Source: Rhodospirillales bacterium (lineage in GTDB: Bacteria > Pseudomonadota > Alphaproteobacteria > JAREAF01). Taken from it: 7,650 bases of DNA. The notes beneath the pieces were generated by a model. The model was not told the origin of the DNA and did not search any database. It was given only the letters and a program-made list of their open reading frames with translations. Made by a program: the position numbers and the translations under genes. Location of the stretch: contig JAREAF010000128.1 of the NCBI GenBank assembly GCA_029240475.1, positions 1-7,650 on the forward strand, read 5' to 3'. Position 1 is the stretch's first letter; every line of letters begins with the position of its first letter. Shown here one piece after another: positions 6,485 to 7,650 of this stretch.

Positions 6485-7260
6485 GTGACGGGCACGTTCA
6501 TTCGGTTATTTTCCTGTCTTGCGCTATCGTGGCAGTTCGCTGTTGTCCCCAGCGTTGCCCTCGCCGACAGCCCCCTGAAGGTTGTGCCGGAGAACGCACA
6601 TGGGAAGACTTATGGAACGGGATGGGAGTGCGATCCAGGCTATCGAGAAGAGGGCGAGACCTGCGTGACGATAACGGTGCCTGCAAATGCATTCCCTACA
6701 AACACGTCCTACGGATCGGGCTGGGAGTGCAACAGAGGTACACTGAGCGCTCTGGGGCGTGTGCGGCCGTTGCCCTACCGCCGAATGCGCACCTAAATCC
6801 CTACGGGGATCGATGGGAGTGCGATCGCGGCTATACAAGGACCGCGGAGGCATGTGTCGCGATCAAGGTACCTGAACACGGTTTCCTGGTGGATTCGTCT
6901 TATGGCCCTGGCTGGGAATGCGATCGTGGCTTCCGTGAGACCGATGACAGCTGCGTCGCCATAGAGGTGCCTGAGAACGGGTATTTGACCGATTCTCCCT
7001 ACGGACCTGGATGGGACTGCAACAGAGGCTACCGAGCCGTCGGCGAGGCATGCGTCGCGATCAAGGTGCCGGAAAATGGGTATCTTGAGAATGCGTCGTC
7101 CTTTGGGTCCGGATGGAAATGCGACCGCGGATATCGGGCCGTGGATATCAGCTGCGTCCCTGTCCAGCTTCCGGAAAAGGCTCACCTCGATTATTCGGGG
7201 ACTGACTGGGAATGTGATCGACCCTACCGAAAGCAGGAGGACGGGTGTGTCCTCCGATAA
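6485..7260 (+). pseudogene. Secreted tandem Cys-repeat protein, disrupted by a one-base frameshift
   Basis: The gene starts at GTG 6485, with GGAAGG 8 nt ahead, and encodes a signal peptide (about residues 1-27, cleavage after VALA, before DSP). Seven repeats of about 31-34 residues follow, each near V-P-E-N-(A/G)-x-L...Y-G-x-G-W-x-C-(D/N)-R-G-Y-R...C-V-A-I, with two cysteines per unit. In unit 2 the codon after ECNRG lacks one base (GGTAC at 6737-6741, where sister units read GGCTAC), so the frame from 6485 ends early at 6796 (103 residues). The downstream part is open from the other frame to the stop at 7258. Restoring one base gives a 258-residue protein. The function is unknown; an exported, disulfide-stabilised or envelope-binding role is inference. 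The shift may be a sequencing error, a recent mutation or phase variation. It follows the small-gene run by 74 nt. Confidence 0.8.
6581..7257 (+). repeat. Seven tandem ~96-bp coding repeats with paired cysteines
   Basis: Unit boundaries by protein alignment are 6581-6673, 6674-6771, 6772-6864, 6865-6963, 6964-7062, 7063-7164 and 7165-7257. Each carries the G-W-x-C-(D/N)-R-G-Y core and a second cysteine about 10-11 residues later. Units 4 and 5 are most alike; unit 1 has a DPGY and unit 7 a DRPY core, the expected end variants. Unit 2 is one base short. Confidence 0.85.
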
Positions 7261-7464
7261 AGCTCGCCAAGCGCCGGCATCCTGCAGCCGCGTCTTCGGC
7301 TGTGTCGGCGACCGCTCGCGGACATGGACGCCCTGACACAAGAACTGGGGCAGGAGCGCGGCGGCCATACCGAATGGGCTGAAAAGGGGCCTGCACTCGT
7401 CCTCCTCGGCGGAAGTGCGGGGATGGGCCTTGAGGGGGTGGCGTCACCTTCCTCGAGCCGAGGG

Positions 7465-7493
7465 TTGAATCCCCCAGCGCAAGGGCTTTATCT
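7465..7493 (+). promoter_or_regulatory. Possible sigma-70-type promoter before the helicase gene
   Basis: TTGAAT (7465-7470) and TTATCT (7488-7493) are separated by exactly 17 nt and resemble -35 and -10 boxes. Transcription would start near 7500, giving a leader of about 55 nt to the ATG at 7554. The rest of 7261-7553 contains no convincing ORF; a short CCTCG-AGC-CGAGG inverted repeat lies at 7451-7463. Confidence 0.35.
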
Positions 7494-7553
7494 GTAGGAC
7501 ACTGTCGGCGCGGCGGTTCGGCGACCGATACTGTCCGCAGAGCTGTGGCTCTC

Positions 7554-7650
7554 ATGATCGCGAGTCCCTTGTCCTCATTCCATCCGGCGGTTGCCGCATG
7601 GTTCGAAAGCTCCTTCCCCGCGCCCACCCCGGCGCAGGCGGAAGCATGGC
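7554..7650 (+). CDS. Lhr-like DEAD/DEAH-box helicase, N-terminal fragment
   Basis: Only 32 codons are inside the window. The residues after a short leader, FHPAVAAWFESSFPAPTPAQ and then AEAW, match the Q-motif region that opens Lhr (large helicase-related) proteins, where a Phe-x-Pro...Trp-Phe segment and a P-T-x-x-Q precede the Walker A motif. Those are superfamily 2 nucleic-acid helicases of roughly 1400-1500 residues in this lineage, associated with DNA repair. The ATG at 7554 has no strong Shine-Dalgarno; an in-frame GTG at 7545 is an alternative. The helicase motifs themselves lie beyond the right edge, so the call rests on this N-terminal signature. Confidence 0.7.
   Translation, partial: MIASPLSSFHPAVAAWFESSFPAPTPAQAEAW

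Noticed and set aside
6529..7260. The 243-codon frame taken as an independent gene
   Set aside because: Its first 70 or so residues are out-of-frame reading of the signal peptide and repeats 1-2; only the part after about 6742 continues the repeats, so one frameshifted gene explains both frames.
7148..7627. Minus-strand open frame of 159 codons over the end of the repeat gene and the gap before the helicase
   Set aside because: It crosses the repeats and the helicase start, both convincing on the plus strand, and has no recognisable domain.

Overview
The window is GC-rich, dense chromosomal DNA. Gene content and protein style point to an alphaproteobacterium of the Hyphomicrobiales (Rhizobiales) type: a ribbon-helix-helix regulator next to a PHB-depolymerase-type esterase, a GYD-domain protein, a small S21 ribosomal protein and the start of an Lhr-type helicase. 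This placement is inference from family resemblance. No phage, transposon, CRISPR, tRNA or rRNA signature was seen.

Layout. Positions 1-609 (minus) carry most of a hemolysin III/PAQR-like membrane protein whose C-terminus lies outside the window. Reading rightward on the plus strand come a GYD-domain protein (809-1141), a CopG/RHH regulator (1329-1760) and a secondary-metabolite/polyester-type esterase (1883-3160). Two very similar palindromes, sharing GCGCA-WT-TGCGC, sit in the leaders of the GYD gene and the esterase gene and are candidate operators. Convergent to these, on the minus strand, are a membrane-anchored endonuclease/exonuclease/phosphatase-fold protein (3345-4436), a small ribosomal protein S21 (4677-4880) and an unrecognised ORF ending 2 nt before the S21 start (4883-5530).

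From 5775 the plus strand carries a tight run of small genes: a 56-residue zinc ribbon (5775-5945), a 37-residue single-helix membrane microprotein (5964-6077) and a 106-residue helical protein (6090-6410), with gaps of 18 and 12 nt and a Shine-Dalgarno before each. They are followed by a secreted protein made of seven tandem two-cysteine repeats, broken by a one-base deletion in repeat 2 (6485-7260). After a 293-nt gap with a possible sigma-70 promoter, the first 32 codons of an Lhr-like DEAD/DEAH helicase begin at 7554.

How the genes work together. The regulator-esterase pair is the clearest functional unit and probably serves intracellular or periplasmic ester/polyester hydrolysis. The small-gene run looks like one transcription unit of unknown role. 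The rest are housekeeping or stand-alone genes. The least explained parts are the small-protein operon, the Cys-repeat secreted protein with its frameshift, and the paired palindromes.
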